A stretch of 64,000 bases of DNA, from contig JACJYO010000003.1 of NCBI GenBank assembly GCA_020636075.1, forward strand, positions 310,001 to 374,000, read 5' to 3'. Every line of letters starts with the position of its first letter. Position 1 is the stretch's first letter. The notes under the pieces are model-generated. The model saw only the letters and a program-made list of their open reading frames with translations. It was not told the DNA's origin and made no database searches. Of this stretch, positions 17,613 through 26,547 are shown piece by piece. This DNA comes from Lewinellaceae bacterium. GTDB taxonomy: Bacteria; Bacteroidota; Bacteroidia; Chitinophagales; Saprospiraceae. A program made the position numbers and the translations under genes.

Positions 17613-19907
17613 ATGAGCAAGAAAAAGACGACAACCCATAAGGACGAAGCCCTTTACTACCACGCCAAGGGCCGCCCGGGTAAAATTGAAGTGATCCCAA
17701 CCAAGGAAACTGCTAACCAACGCGACCTTTCGCTGGCATACTCGCCAGGTGTGGCCGAACCCTGCCGCGCCATTGCCGAGCATCCGGAAGATGTGTACAA
17801 ATACACGGCAAAAGGAAACCTGGTAGCCGTTATCAGCAACGGAACAGCCGTATTGGGCTTAGGCGACATCGGTCCGGCAGCTGGCAAACCAGTTATGGAA
17901 GGCAAGGGGCTGTTGTTTAAAATTTATGCCGATATCGATTGTTTCGACCTGGAACTCGACACCAAAGACGTGGATGAGTTTGTCCGGACGGTGAAAATCC
18001 TGGAGCCCACTTTCGGTGGTGTCAATCTGGAAGACATTTCGGCACCTGAGTGTTTTGAAATCGAAGACCGGCTAAAAAAAGAGCTGAACATTCCGGTAAT
18101 GCACGACGACCAGCACGGTACGGCCATCATAAGCGCAGCCGCCCTGCTCAACGCACTGGAAATTGTAAAAAAGGATATTGCCAAGGTTAAAATCGTGATT
18201 AATGGGGCCGGCGCATCCGCTATCTCCTGCACGCGCCTCTATTGTGCGCTGGGCGCCAAACATAAAAATGTGTACATGTTCGACAGCAAGGGACTGCTGC
18301 ACCCTTCCCGCACGAATCTCGATGGCAAAAAGAGTGAGTTTGTCAACGAAAACCTGCACGAAAAAACTACCCTCCCGGAAGCCCTTAAAGGCGCTGATGT
18401 ATTTGTCGGATTGTCAAAAGGCGGCATTCTGGATCAGGACATGGTGCGGTCCATGGCGCCCAATTGTATCGTGTTTGCCATGGCGAATCCCGATCCGGAG
18501 ATTGGCTACGAGGAAGCTACCACTGCCCGAAAAGACATTATCATGGCTACCGGTCGCTCCGACTTCCCCAACCAGGTAAACAATGTTTTGGGCTTCCCTT
18601 ACATCTTCCGGGGCGCTCTTGATGTGCGTGCAACAGCCATCAATGAGGCGATGAAACTCGCCGCCGTACGCGCCCTTGCCGACCTTGCCAAAAAACCCGT
18701 ACCTGACATCGTCAATATGGCCTACAACAACGCCAACCTTGTGTATGGCCGCGATTATATCATTCCCAAACCCGTCGACCCGCGCCTGCTCACCACGGTT
18801 GCGCCGGCTGTGGCGCGCGCGGCCATGGACTCGGGCGTAGCCCAAAACCCGATCTCCGACTGGGAAGCCTACGAAATTCAGCTGACCAAACGTTTGGGTA
18901 TCGACAACAACCTTACCCGGGCTATCCAGACCAGGGCGCGCCAGAACCCCAAACGCGTGGTATTTTCCGATGCCGAAAACATCAATGTGCTCAAAGCGGT
19001 ACAAGTGGTCGTCGAAGAAAACATTGCCCGGCCCATTTTGCTGGGCAACGTGCAAAAAATCAAAAGTCTGCTGAAGGAGCACAGCATCAACCTGAAAGAA
19101 GTACCGATCATCGATCCCAGCAACCCGGTGACCGCCGACGAAAAAAAGCGTCTGGAACGCTTTGGCGACCTGCTCTTTGAAAAACGGCAGCGCAAAGGCC
19201 TTATCCTTAGCGAATCACGACGCCTGGTCACACACCGGAATTATTTCGGCATCCTGTTGGTCGAAACCGGCGAAGCCGATACCATGATCAGCGGTCTTAC
19301 CCGCAATTACCCCAGCACCATCCGGCCGGCCTTACAAGTCATCGGTCCGCGCCCGGATATCAGGCGGGTGGCCGGCATGTACATTCTCATGAGCCGGTTC
19401 GGCCCGCTGTTCCTGGCTGATACCACCATCAATCTGGACCCAACGGCTGAGGAGATCGTGGAAATCGCCGAATTGACCGCCCGCGCTGTGGAAAAGCTCA
19501 ATATCAAACCGCGCGTGGCGATGCTGACCTACTCCAATTTTGGCTCTGTAAGTGAGGGTGCTGCCGCCGTGAAAATGCGCCGCGCGACCGAAATGCTCAA
19601 ACAGCGCAACCCGAAGTTGATTGTCGACGGGGAAATGCAGGCACACCTGGCCCTCAACCCGGAACTGTTGCAGGAAAAACACCCGTTCAGCAGTTTGGTC
19701 GGCGGAGCAGCCAACACACTGATCTTTCCCAACCTGTCGGCTGCCAATATTGCCTACAACCTGGTGCGCGCTGTGGCCGGCATCGAAATTATCGGCCCGA
19801 TTATCATGGGCCTTCAGAAGCCGATCCACGTACTTCAACTGGGCGCTTCCGAGCGGGAAATCGTAGACATGGTGGCGCTGGCCGTGGTGGATGCGCAGGC
19901 GAAGTGA
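17613..19907 (+). CDS. maeB: NADP-dependent malic enzyme with phosphotransacetylase-like C-terminal domain
   Basis: 764 aa, the usual length of MaeB-type fused malic enzymes. The N-terminal ~420 residues hold the malic enzyme and NAD(P)-binding parts: LSLAYSPGVAEPC with the catalytic Tyr, the metal-site region around FKIYADIDCFD and HDDQHGTAI, and a Rossmann segment VINGAGASAIS. Residues ~430-764 match the phosphate acetyltransferase fold (NPKRVVFSDAENINVLKA, GLTRNYPSTIRPALQVIG) and probably act as an allosteric domain sensing acetyl-CoA. It converts malate to pyruvate and CO2 with NADPH in the cytoplasm. It stands alone with long gaps on both sides. Confidence 0.97.
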   Translation: MSKKKTTTHKDEALYYHAKGRPGKIEVIPTKETANQRDLSLAYSPGVAEPCRAIAEHPEDVYKYTAKGNLVAVISNGTAVLGLGDIGPAAGKPVMEGKGLLFKIYADIDCFDLELDTKDVDEFVRTVKILEPTFGGVNLEDISAPECFEIEDRLKKELNIPVMHDDQHGTAIISAAALLNALEIVKKDIAKVKIVINGAGASAISCTRLYCALGAKHKNVYMFDSKGLLHPSRTNLDGKKSEFVNENLHEKTTLPEALKGADVFVGLSKGGILDQDMVRSMAPNCIVFAMANPDPEIGYEEATTARKDIIMATGRSDFPNQVNNVLGFPYIFRGALDVRATAINEAMKLAAVRALADLAKKPVPDIVNMAYNNANLVYGRDYIIPKPVDPRLLTTVAPAVARAAMDSGVAQNPISDWEAYEIQLTKRLGIDNNLTRAIQTRARQNPKRVVFSDAENINVLKAVQVVVEENIARPILLGNVQKIKSLLKEHSINLKEVPIIDPSNPVTADEKKRLERFGDLLFEKRQRKGLILSESRRLVTHRNYFGILLVETGEADTMISGLTRNYPSTIRPALQVIGPRPDIRRVAGMYILMSRFGPLFLADTTINLDPTAEEIVEIAELTARAVEKLNIKPRVAMLTYSNFGSVSEGAAAVKMRRATEMLKQRNPKLIVDGEMQAHLALNPELLQEKHPFSSLVGGAANTLIFPNLSAANIAYNLVRAVAGIEIIGPIIMGLQKPIHVLQLGASEREIVDMVALAVVDAQAK

Positions 19908-19962
19908 TTGCGGCCTGTTCAGGATGAGTTATGCGAATCAGGGGCTAAAACCTGCCTCCAAA

Positions 19963-20100
19963 GCCCGAAGGGCTGACATTTTTGTAGAATTAAGTCACGC
20001 GAGATGATAGCGCCGTAGGTGCGGCATTATAATGGCACGCCTACGGCGTTTGGAAAACTGGTTAGCATCGTGTTTCTACTACAATGTCAGCCCTACGGGC
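19963..20100. repeat. Nested inverted repeat downstream of maeB
   Basis: Outer arms of 27 bases (19963-19989 and 20074-20100) share GCCCG, AGGGCTGACATT and TAGAA with a few mismatches. Inner arms of 18 bases (20011-20028 and 20031-20048, CGCCGTAGG type) form a second hairpin. It sits between the convergent ends of maeB and the TauE/SafE gene, so it may stop transcription from both sides. No coding region is seen in the rest of 19908-20204. Confidence 0.75.
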
Positions 20101-20204
20101 ATTATTGAAAGACACGATTGCCAATTTAACCCCTAGTACTCTGCCTTGATGGAACGGATTACCGCAAAATTAGCCGCTTCGGAACTGGGCGCCTCTTCCG
20201 TTTT

Positions 20205-21041
20205 TTAAAAGAAAAACTTGATCGCCGAAACGGCCACAATGGCGAGCAACAACCGGTAAATCCACACATTGGCATCTGGCATCCGCGCTACAAAGCGCAC
20301 ACCCAACCAGGCGCCAATGCTCTGAAAAACCGCCATGGCCAACCCGTAGCCAAGGTGTACCTGGCCGTACCACAAAAATACCGCCAGTGCAGGCAGGCTA
20401 AACACCAGCACAATAAACAGTTTGATCCCATTGCCGGCTTTCAGGCTGTAATTACCGACCAGCACCAGCGCTGCCAACAGAAAAATCCCCACGCCGGCCT
20501 GGATAAAACCGCCATATACACCGATCAGGAAAAAGCTGATTACACTGAGCGGATGCCGGTTTCGGCGGGTATCGGCTTCCGATTCGCGGATCCAGCGTTC
20601 CGGTTTCAACAGCAGCACAAAAAACATGAATATCATCAGGGCCCCGAGGGTGTAATTCATCCAATTTTCATCCAGTTCAACGGCAATGCGTGAGCCCACA
20701 ATGGCGCCCACCACCGACGGCACAATCAGCCAGGCTGATCCGGCAAAACTGGTGATCCCCATTTTCCTGAATCCGCGTACGCCAACCATGGTCTGAAAGA
20801 TCACCCCAACGCGATTGGTACCATTGGCTACTGGCGCCGGCAACCCGCATAAGAAAACAAAGATCGGCAAAGTAATGAGTGAGCCGCTGCCTGCCAGGGT
20901 GTTGATGATACCCGTTGCAATACCGCCTATTATGAAGAGCAGCGTTTCGGCGAGGGTAAGGTCGAATTGAAATAAACTGTCCACGGGAGTAATGTAGCCT
21001 TGTTTAAAAAAGCACGACTGCAAAGTACCGCTTTTGAGCAA
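20205..21041 (-). CDS. TauE/SafE-family (TSUP) anion permease
   Basis: 278 aa with about eight hydrophobic segments. The N-terminal half has the family signature GGIATGIINTLAGSGSLITLP and NGTNRVGVIFQTMVG; the second half repeats it as GVYGGFIQAGVGIFLLAALV. TSUP proteins carry sulfite, sulfonates or other small organic anions across the inner membrane; the substrate here cannot be told. The start is uncertain: an in-frame GTG 19 codons downstream would remove a polar N-terminus and may be the real start. The neighbours do not suggest a pathway. Confidence 0.88.
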   Translation of the reverse strand: MLKSGTLQSCFFKQGYITPVDSLFQFDLTLAETLLFIIGGIATGIINTLAGSGSLITLPIFVFLCGLPAPVANGTNRVGVIFQTMVGVRGFRKMGITSFAGSAWLIVPSVVGAIVGSRIAVELDENWMNYTLGALMIFMFFVLLLKPERWIRESEADTRRNRHPLSVISFFLIGVYGGFIQAGVGIFLLAALVLVGNYSLKAGNGIKLFIVLVFSLPALAVFLWYGQVHLGYGLAMAVFQSIGAWLGVRFVARMPDANVWIYRLLLAIVAVSAIKFFF

Positions 21042-21501
21042 CCTGCCAGGTACAGGGTTGGCGGCTCCAGACGGGTTTTAATCGTTGATGCAAAAAGAAC
21101 GGGACATCTCGAATTTTGGATGCGCAATTTATCGCCCAACTCATTGTTAAACAGTAGCGTGCTCGGCCTTATTCAAATCCCGGTTTTGCGAAATCGGAGG
21201 CGGTTTTTAGCAAAACCATGTTTGAGTCCCGATGAGGAACGAATCGGGGCGAGTTTGGTTTTGCACCGCCGTAGATTTTAGGCAAAATCGTTGGATTTGA
21301 ATAAAGCCTTGATTTTTTGGTCCTTTTTTATCAAGAAAAAAGGGCATAGAGGTTTTATTATCAATAAGTTACAACAATACCACGAAATAAAAATCCCGAA
21401 CTTTTCAAAACAGAAAAATTCGGGATAGCCCCTGTTTAAACCCAAACGAAATACTTCCTTTCTCCGAAGGGTTGCTTTGGCTCTAAAATGAACCTGCCTG
21501 C
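21042..21501. other. Non-coding stretch between ssb and the TSUP permease, with nested inverted repeat
   Basis: No convincing gene. Outer arms 21165-21180 (GGCCTTATTCAAATCC) and 21293-21308 (GGATTTGAATAAAGCC) pair with one mismatch. Inside, 21211-21233 and 21243-21263 (CAAAACC...CCCGAT and ATCGGGG...GGTTTTG) pair again, as do segments rich in CGGTTTT/AAATCG. The whole element is about 144 bp and could fold into a branched hairpin. Confidence 0.65.
21393..21426 (-). terminator. Rho-independent terminator of the mutY-ssb unit
   Basis: On the minus strand ATCCCGAA...TTCGGGAT, extended inward by a TTTTC/GAAAA pairing, forms a stem of about 13 pairs and is followed directly by TTTTATTT. It lies 76 bases past the ssb stop codon. 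Confidence 0.75.
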
Positions 21502-21960
21502 TTAAAACGGCAAATCATCACCAGCCGAATCATCACCATTATTCGCTGGTTCAGATACCGGAATTTCACTGGCACTGGTCTTGCCGGCGGGCGTCTCTTC
21601 AGATGTGGGGAAACGGCTGTCAAAACCGCCGCCTTCACGGCGTTCGAGCAGGCGGAAGGTGTTGGCCACGATATCGGTTACATAGCGGTCCTGCCCCTCC
21701 TGGGTGGTATATTTCCGGTACGAAATTTTGCCCTCAACATAAACAAGCATGCCTTTTTTCAGCATTTTCTCGGCGCGTTCGGCCAACTCGCGCCAGCAAA
21801 CGACATTGTGCCATTCGGTGATCTGTTGGAAGTTGCCGTCTTTATCTTTATAGGATTCATTGGTTGCTACGGAAAATCGGGCGACCTGCACACCGCTTTC
21901 CAGGTGACGCACTTCAGGGTCTCCACCGAGATTACCGATGAGGGTTACTTTGTTAATCAT
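21502..21960 (-). CDS. ssb: Single-stranded DNA-binding protein
   Basis: 152 aa. An OB-fold fills residues 1-~110 (MINKVTLIGNLGGDPEVR, WHNVVCWRELAERAEKMLKKG, YVEGKISYRKY). A disordered acidic tail ends in DDLPF, the conserved tip that binds replication and repair partners. It coats single-stranded DNA as a tetramer during replication, recombination and repair. It starts 26 bases downstream of the mutY stop on the same strand, so the two are probably co-transcribed and end at the terminator at 21393. Confidence 0.98.
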   Translation of the reverse strand: MINKVTLIGNLGGDPEVRHLESGVQVARFSVATNESYKDKDGNFQQITEWHNVVCWRELAERAEKMLKKGMLVYVEGKISYRKYTTQEGQDRYVTDIVANTFRLLERREGGGFDSRFPTSEETPAGKTSASEIPVSEPANNGDDSAGDDLPF

Positions 21961-21986
21961 AGTTGCAGTATTTAATAATTAGAAGT

Positions 21987-23096
21987 TTAAACTAACCTTA
22001 AAGTTACGGCCTTTTCCTGCCAATACCAATCAATTATACGCGGTACAGCAAGTATTTTTTTTAATTTAAATTGTTCAGTTTGCGTATAGTCGAGGAGCCT
22101 AGTTTTCTGAAAATCAACAACTTCTAAATTATCCGGCATTTTGAATTCGATAAATACTGCCTGAATGATTTGATGCGACAAGGTTTGTCGGTATGTTTTC
22201 GAAACGGCCTGCAATTCCAATCCTTCCGGCGCCCCCTCCGGGAAAAAATGCTGCACCAAAAGAGGGGGTACCGTGGCGGTGTCCGCAGGCGTTTCGGGCT
22301 GTTCCAACAGGGGAAATTCGTACAACTGTTGCCAGATATCCTTGCCATCCCGCCGGCGCAGCCAAACGGTGTTCCGGTGCTCAAACACGGCATAGGCGAA
22401 AAAACGCATGCGTTTGGTTATTGTCTTTTTTTTGACTGGCAACTGAGCAACCCGTCCCGACTGCAATGCCACACAACGCGAACTCATCGGGCAGCCGGAG
22501 CAGGCAGGTTGGCGCGGGGTACAATGCCTGGCCCCGAAGTCCATGATGGCCTGGTTGTAAGCGCCCGGACTTCGTTCATCGAGCAGAGATTGGGCCAGGG
22601 CCGCAAATTCCTTTTTGGCCGGAGTACTGTCGATCGGCGTATCGATGCCGAAAAAGCGGGCGAGTACACGATACACATTACCATCGAGCACGGCATGTGG
22701 CAGGTCGTAGGCGAATGAAGCGATTGCAGCAGCGGTGTAATCCCCTACGCCTTTGAGCGCCCGGATACTCTCGTAAGAATCGGGAAATGTGCCGTCAAGG
22801 GCATTGGCAATGTGCCGGGCAGCAGCGTGCAGGTTGCGGGCGCGGGAGTAATAGCCGAGCCCTTCCCAGTTTTTTAATACCGCATCGAGTGGGGCATCGG
22901 CAAGTTGGTGCACGGTAGGGTATGCCGCCAGGAATTTCGCGTAATACGGAAGCCCTTGTTCGACCCTGGTTTGCTGCAGAATAATTTCGGAAAGCCAGAT
23001 TTTGTAGGGGTCGCGTTCGCCTTTCCAGGGCATGGGGCGGTGGTGGTTGCGGTGCCAGGCCAAAAGATTTTTTCTAAAAAATTGCTTGTCGTCCAT
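21987..23096 (-). CDS. mutY: A/G-specific adenine DNA glycosylase
   Basis: 369 aa. It removes adenine mispaired with 8-oxoguanine. Features in order: the catalytic Glu segment SEIILQQTRVEQGLPYY, a helix-hairpin-helix ALKGVGDYTAAAIASFAY, the catalytic Asp in VLDGNVYRVLARF, and a [4Fe-4S] site with spacing C-x6-C-x2-C-x5-C (CTPRQPACSGCPMSSRC). A C-terminal NUDIX-like domain recognises oxoG. First gene of a mutY-ssb pair; divergent from the secreted protein at 23247, so promoters for both lie in the 150-base gap. Confidence 0.97.
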   Translation of the reverse strand: MDDKQFFRKNLLAWHRNHHRPMPWKGERDPYKIWLSEIILQQTRVEQGLPYYAKFLAAYPTVHQLADAPLDAVLKNWEGLGYYSRARNLHAAARHIANALDGTFPDSYESIRALKGVGDYTAAAIASFAYDLPHAVLDGNVYRVLARFFGIDTPIDSTPAKKEFAALAQSLLDERSPGAYNQAIMDFGARHCTPRQPACSGCPMSSRCVALQSGRVAQLPVKKKTITKRMRFFAYAVFEHRNTVWLRRRDGKDIWQQLYEFPLLEQPETPADTATVPPLLVQHFFPEGAPEGLELQAVSKTYRQTLSHQIIQAVFIEFKMPDNLEVVDFQKTRLLDYTQTEQFKLKKILAVPRIIDWYWQEKAVTLRLV

Positions 23097-23246
23097 CTCC
23101 GTTTTCTCCGAAAAAGCGCCCGAAGAATAAATTTCGCGACGATTTTGGACTTTTTTTGAAATTTTTTTCTACCCAATTCGTGTTAGAGCAGAAGTTGGCA
23201 CGAAATTTTAATCCACGACTATAGGTTGCATCACAAATTTACAACC

Positions 23247-23786
23247 ATGAAGACATACGTAAGTATTACCATCCCAACAATTGCGCTCTTCGTCGCCGGC
23301 GCCTGGACCATGCAGGTTAACCAACAGGCCGCACCAACTGCGCAAACCGAAGTAACACCGGCCACCATCGAAACCAGTGTTCCCGTCGAAAAGTCGTACG
23401 CCATGTGGGCTACGAAAACTACCCTGTTCAAAGGCGAGACCCTGACCCTGCAGTTTGCCGGTTCCAACCCGCCGTTTCTGGGGGTTGTCGATCCGACTGG
23501 CCACTTTTTTTATGTCGTGTTTCCGGCCGATGCTGTCGTTGCTCAATTGAAGCCCCTGGTCGACAGCGAGCACTTTGCCTCGGTACACTATCTGAACATC
23601 GATACCCGCACGTTTAAGGCAGACCCCTATGAGTACGGCGTGTACAGCAACCAACGCGTATTTACGCAAAGCGGCACCTATACCTTCATCATGGGGGATA
23701 ACCTGCATGTTGACGACCCCGACTTTGTGGAAAAGGTCGAAATTCAATATACACACGATAGCCGGCCTACGATCGCGATGAATTGA
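23247..23786 (+). CDS. Small secreted protein of unknown function
   Basis: 179 aa from the ATG at 23247, preferred over an in-frame ATG at 23226 because it places the hydrophobic stretch (VSITIPTIALFVAGAW) directly after the first residues. The predicted mature part is largely beta-rich (LFKGETLTLQFAG, GTYTFIMGDNLHVDDPDFVEKVEIQYTH) without Cys pairs or a known catalytic motif. It may be anchored by its N-terminal helix or exported. No family recognised. It reads toward the PIG-L gene, with a perfect palindrome between the two ends. Confidence 0.7.
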   Translation: MKTYVSITIPTIALFVAGAWTMQVNQQAAPTAQTEVTPATIETSVPVEKSYAMWATKTTLFKGETLTLQFAGSNPPFLGVVDPTGHFFYVVFPADAVVAQLKPLVDSEHFASVHYLNIDTRTFKADPYEYGVYSNQRVFTQSGTYTFIMGDNLHVDDPDFVEKVEIQYTHDSRPTIAMN

Positions 23787-23818
23787 TTAGAATTTTAAGT
23801 GATAACTAATAGGCTTTA

Positions 23819-23878
23819 AAACACATAGACACAGAGGCCACAGAGAATATTCTCTGTGGCCTCTGTGTCTATGTGTTT
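23819..23878. terminator. 60-bp perfect palindrome between convergent genes
   Basis: Arms 23819-23848 and 23849-23878 are exact reverse complements (AAACACATAGACACAGAGGC onward) with no loop bases. It lies 32 bases after one stop codon and 24 before the other, so it could end transcription from both directions. An A/T-rich flank (TTAAAAAAAT) follows on the plus strand. Confidence 0.8.
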
Positions 23879-23902
23879 AAAAAAATCTACCACGGCAATC
23901 TA

Positions 23903-26443
23903 CTACGGGCTCATTTTTAGCGAAATCAGGTTGGCAAACAGCCGATACGCCCCCGGCACCCCGGCCGGAAATTGCCGGAAGAAGGACAAGCCGGTGTACA
24001 CAAAATACCCGTTCCCATACGGCGCCACCAGCAGTGAACCGTCCAGTGGCTTTTCGTTGGGGTCGTTGCTCGACAGCAGCGCAGTGTAGTGTTCATCCCA
24101 CTCCGAGGGGAAATACAGCCCGCGTTCCTGTACCCAATGGTCAAAATCGGCAGCAGTGATCTTGTTCGGCGAGTTCAGCGCCGGATGATCGGCCCGAAGC
24201 AGGCGGATTTCTGCAGTTTCATCGGTCACCCGGTCGCGGCCCAGTTTGAGCGGATAGGGGCCGATATCCTTCGTAACCATGTTGTAACTCGTGTTGTACT
24301 GTGCCACCAGGGTACCACCGTGTTGCACATATTCCATCAACTGAGCTTGTTGCTGTTCCAGGACATCGCGCGTGTTGAATGCGCGTACTCCAAGCACAAC
24401 AGCATCAAAGCGGCGCAGTTTGTCCAGGGTGAGGTCGGCATCGTCGAGCATGGTGACGGTGCAGCCCATGTGGCGCAATGCCGCCGGGCCGTCGTCGCCG
24501 GCGCCCATGTAATAGCCCACTGTTTTTGCATTGGTTTTCAGGTCAACCCGGGCTGCACGCGCATGTGCCGGCTGTAGCACGTATTGGCGGGGAATGTGTT
24601 CGTAAGTGATAGTTTGCAGCTGGCTGGAGTACGTTACGTTACCGATTTGAAAACCGGCGCCCAGGTCAATCAGATCGGGGCCAGAGTAAGACTGCAAATC
24701 AAAAGTAAATTCTGCCACATCGCCTTTTTTCTTTAATTCAACATAGGGAGGATTATCCGAAGAAAAAGAGCTCGGCCAACCGGGCGGACTAAACAATCGG
24801 ATTTCACCTTTTACATTGTCCCGGTTTGCTTTCACCCGCACGGTCACCGGCACGTGGTCGCCGGTAGCCAGGTAGAACGATTCGGTCAGTTCCACAAACA
24901 CGGGAGGCAGAATATCAAACGGCCGCCAAACCTCCCCGACATCCGGCTCGCGTTCTTTGTTGGCCACCTCCGATTCAAATTCGACCGGAATGCCGTCGAC
25001 AAGAATGGACCACCGCACCCGGAAATCACGCGGCGTTTCGGGCAGGCCACGCAGTTGTTGATCATCAACAGTGTACATGCCATCGGTAGATGGAGATGGC
25101 CGCAACAACCAGTAGGGCGCAGTGAACCGGATATCCTCTGGCAAGCGCACTGTTTTATTGAGTTCCCAGTCCTGGTTCAGGCCCAGGGTATATCCGGTGA
25201 TCGTATCAAAAATACCGGGCAATATCGACAGGCTGCTGAGCACAACTGGCTTGCCGCCCGGCAGCGCTGCCCGGTAGATGCACTCCAGGCGGAGGTTAAC
25301 CGGCTCGCCAGGTGTGGCCGTAGTGCCTTCAGCAGTTGCTTCGAGGTAAAGGCCCAGGCAGCCCCGAATCACCTCCTTGATCTCATCCAACTTGACGCGT
25401 TTCCAGTGGCCGTCGGGCAGTGCTTTGATCAGCTGCATAGCCTGGAGCAGATCGGGTACGGAAGCGCCGGGATTGTCGGGACGGTAATTTTGCTCCACCC
25501 GGGCAAGTATTTTTCCAATTGGAGCGCCGCCTTCCACGCGCGTCCAGGTAGTGTTGATGCCATCGAACGGGTCGCTTGTTTTTGGGCGGTCGCCTTTGAT
25601 AAATTCAAACCACTCCTGCGTTTCGCCGCGGGTGCCCATGGCGCCAAACGATTGGCAGCGGTGCATGGAGCGGGCTTCTGCAGCGATCTCGGTATTGCTT
25701 TTTCCTTTCAGGGGCAAATACACACCTAAATCGAGTGTGAACAAATGGCTTTTATCCATTTTGTCGAAGGCTTCCTGGCCGCCGTAAAACCACCAGGAGG
25801 TGTTGTAAAACTCGCGCAGGGGCTGCCAGGGGGTGGTATACTTGAGTTGTTCGGGGTAAGCATCCACTTTGCCGGCCAGGTCAAAGGCTTCCACCGAAAG
25901 CATCGCCGAAGCCGTGTGGTGGCCGTGATTCGGCCGGCTTTTGTCGTCGCTGAACCGGTTAATGATCACGTCGGGCCGAACCTGCCGGATCGTCCAAACG
26001 ACATCGGACAGCACGGCGTCTTTATCCCAAATATTCAAGGTCTCATCAGGCGTTTTGGAATAGCCGAAATCATTGGCACGCGTGAAGCGCTGTTTGCCGC
26101 CATCGACGGAACGGGCCATGAGCAATTCTTCCGTGCGCAGTACGCCCAGGAGTTCGCGCAATTCGGGGCCGATGAGGTTCTGGCCGCCATCGCCGCGGGT
26201 AAGAGCGAGGTAGCTCACATTGTACAGTTTTTCATTGGCGCAGTAGCTGATGAGCCGTTGGTTTTCATCGTCGGGGTGGGCAGCCAGGTAGAGCACCGAA
26301 CCCAGCACATTCAGTTTTTTGATCGCCTGGTGGAGTTCCGATGCGGAGGGTTTGGCAGGCATTTGCGCCAGCAAGGCCAACGGCAACAGGCAGAGCGCAA
26401 ACAGTAACGTACGGAGCAGTGTAGTGTGGAATGTGTTTTTCAT
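23903..26443 (-). CDS. Secreted PIG-L family deacetylase with C-terminal amidotransferase-like domain
   Basis: 846 aa. Signal peptide MKNTFHTTLLRTLLFALCLLPLALLA before Gln. Residues ~45-300 are a PIG-L/LmbE zinc-dependent deacetylase: zinc-site motif AAHPDDE and the late NHGHHTAS. This fold removes N-acetyl groups from GlcNAc-type substrates. The middle (~300-650) looks like beta-sandwich domains (VNLRLECIYRAALPGGKP, VPVTVRVKANRDNVKGEIRLFSPPGWP). The final ~200 residues (VGYYMGAGDDGPAALRHMGC, FDAVVLGVRAFNTR, GGTLVAQYNTS) resemble a class-I glutamine-amidotransferase fold without obvious catalytic residues. Predicted periplasmic or secreted glycan processing; exact substrate unknown. Confidence 0.9.
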   Translation of the reverse strand: MKNTFHTTLLRTLLFALCLLPLALLAQMPAKPSASELHQAIKKLNVLGSVLYLAAHPDDENQRLISYCANEKLYNVSYLALTRGDGGQNLIGPELRELLGVLRTEELLMARSVDGGKQRFTRANDFGYSKTPDETLNIWDKDAVLSDVVWTIRQVRPDVIINRFSDDKSRPNHGHHTASAMLSVEAFDLAGKVDAYPEQLKYTTPWQPLREFYNTSWWFYGGQEAFDKMDKSHLFTLDLGVYLPLKGKSNTEIAAEARSMHRCQSFGAMGTRGETQEWFEFIKGDRPKTSDPFDGINTTWTRVEGGAPIGKILARVEQNYRPDNPGASVPDLLQAMQLIKALPDGHWKRVKLDEIKEVIRGCLGLYLEATAEGTTATPGEPVNLRLECIYRAALPGGKPVVLSSLSILPGIFDTITGYTLGLNQDWELNKTVRLPEDIRFTAPYWLLRPSPSTDGMYTVDDQQLRGLPETPRDFRVRWSILVDGIPVEFESEVANKEREPDVGEVWRPFDILPPVFVELTESFYLATGDHVPVTVRVKANRDNVKGEIRLFSPPGWPSSFSSDNPPYVELKKKGDVAEFTFDLQSYSGPDLIDLGAGFQIGNVTYSSQLQTITYEHIPRQYVLQPAHARAARVDLKTNAKTVGYYMGAGDDGPAALRHMGCTVTMLDDADLTLDKLRRFDAVVLGVRAFNTRDVLEQQQAQLMEYVQHGGTLVAQYNTSYNMVTKDIGPYPLKLGRDRVTDETAEIRLLRADHPALNSPNKITAADFDHWVQERGLYFPSEWDEHYTALLSSNDPNEKPLDGSLLVAPYGNGYFVYTGLSFFRQFPAGVPGAYRLFANLISLKMSP

Positions 26444-26512
26444 GTTCAGGCAGGATAGTTGCAGAATCGAGTGTGCGAAAATAGAGAAAAAACAAGGGAA
26501 GTGCCCGGAAGG

Positions 26513-26542
26513 TTGTCCGTTTTGCGCCCTTGCGTACCTTTG
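26513..26542 (-). other. Mirror stretch of the acyltransferase promoter in the divergent gap
   Basis: The 104 bases between the divergent PIG-L and acyltransferase starts (26444-26547) hold promoters for both. On the minus strand TATTTTCG around 26476-26483 differs by one base from the TAnnTTTG -7 consensus and is the best candidate for PIG-L transcription. No -33 TTG stands at the right distance. Confidence 0.3.
26513..26542 (+). promoter_or_regulatory. Bacteroidota-type promoter of the acyltransferase gene
   Basis: TTG at 26513-26515, a 19-base spacer, then TACCTTTG at 26535-26542, an exact match to the -33/-7 consensus TTG-N19/20-TAnnTTTG. The ATG at 26548 is only five bases past the -7 box, so transcription should start at or next to the start codon and the mRNA is probably leaderless. 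Confidence 0.75.
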
Positions 26543-26547
26543 CCCGC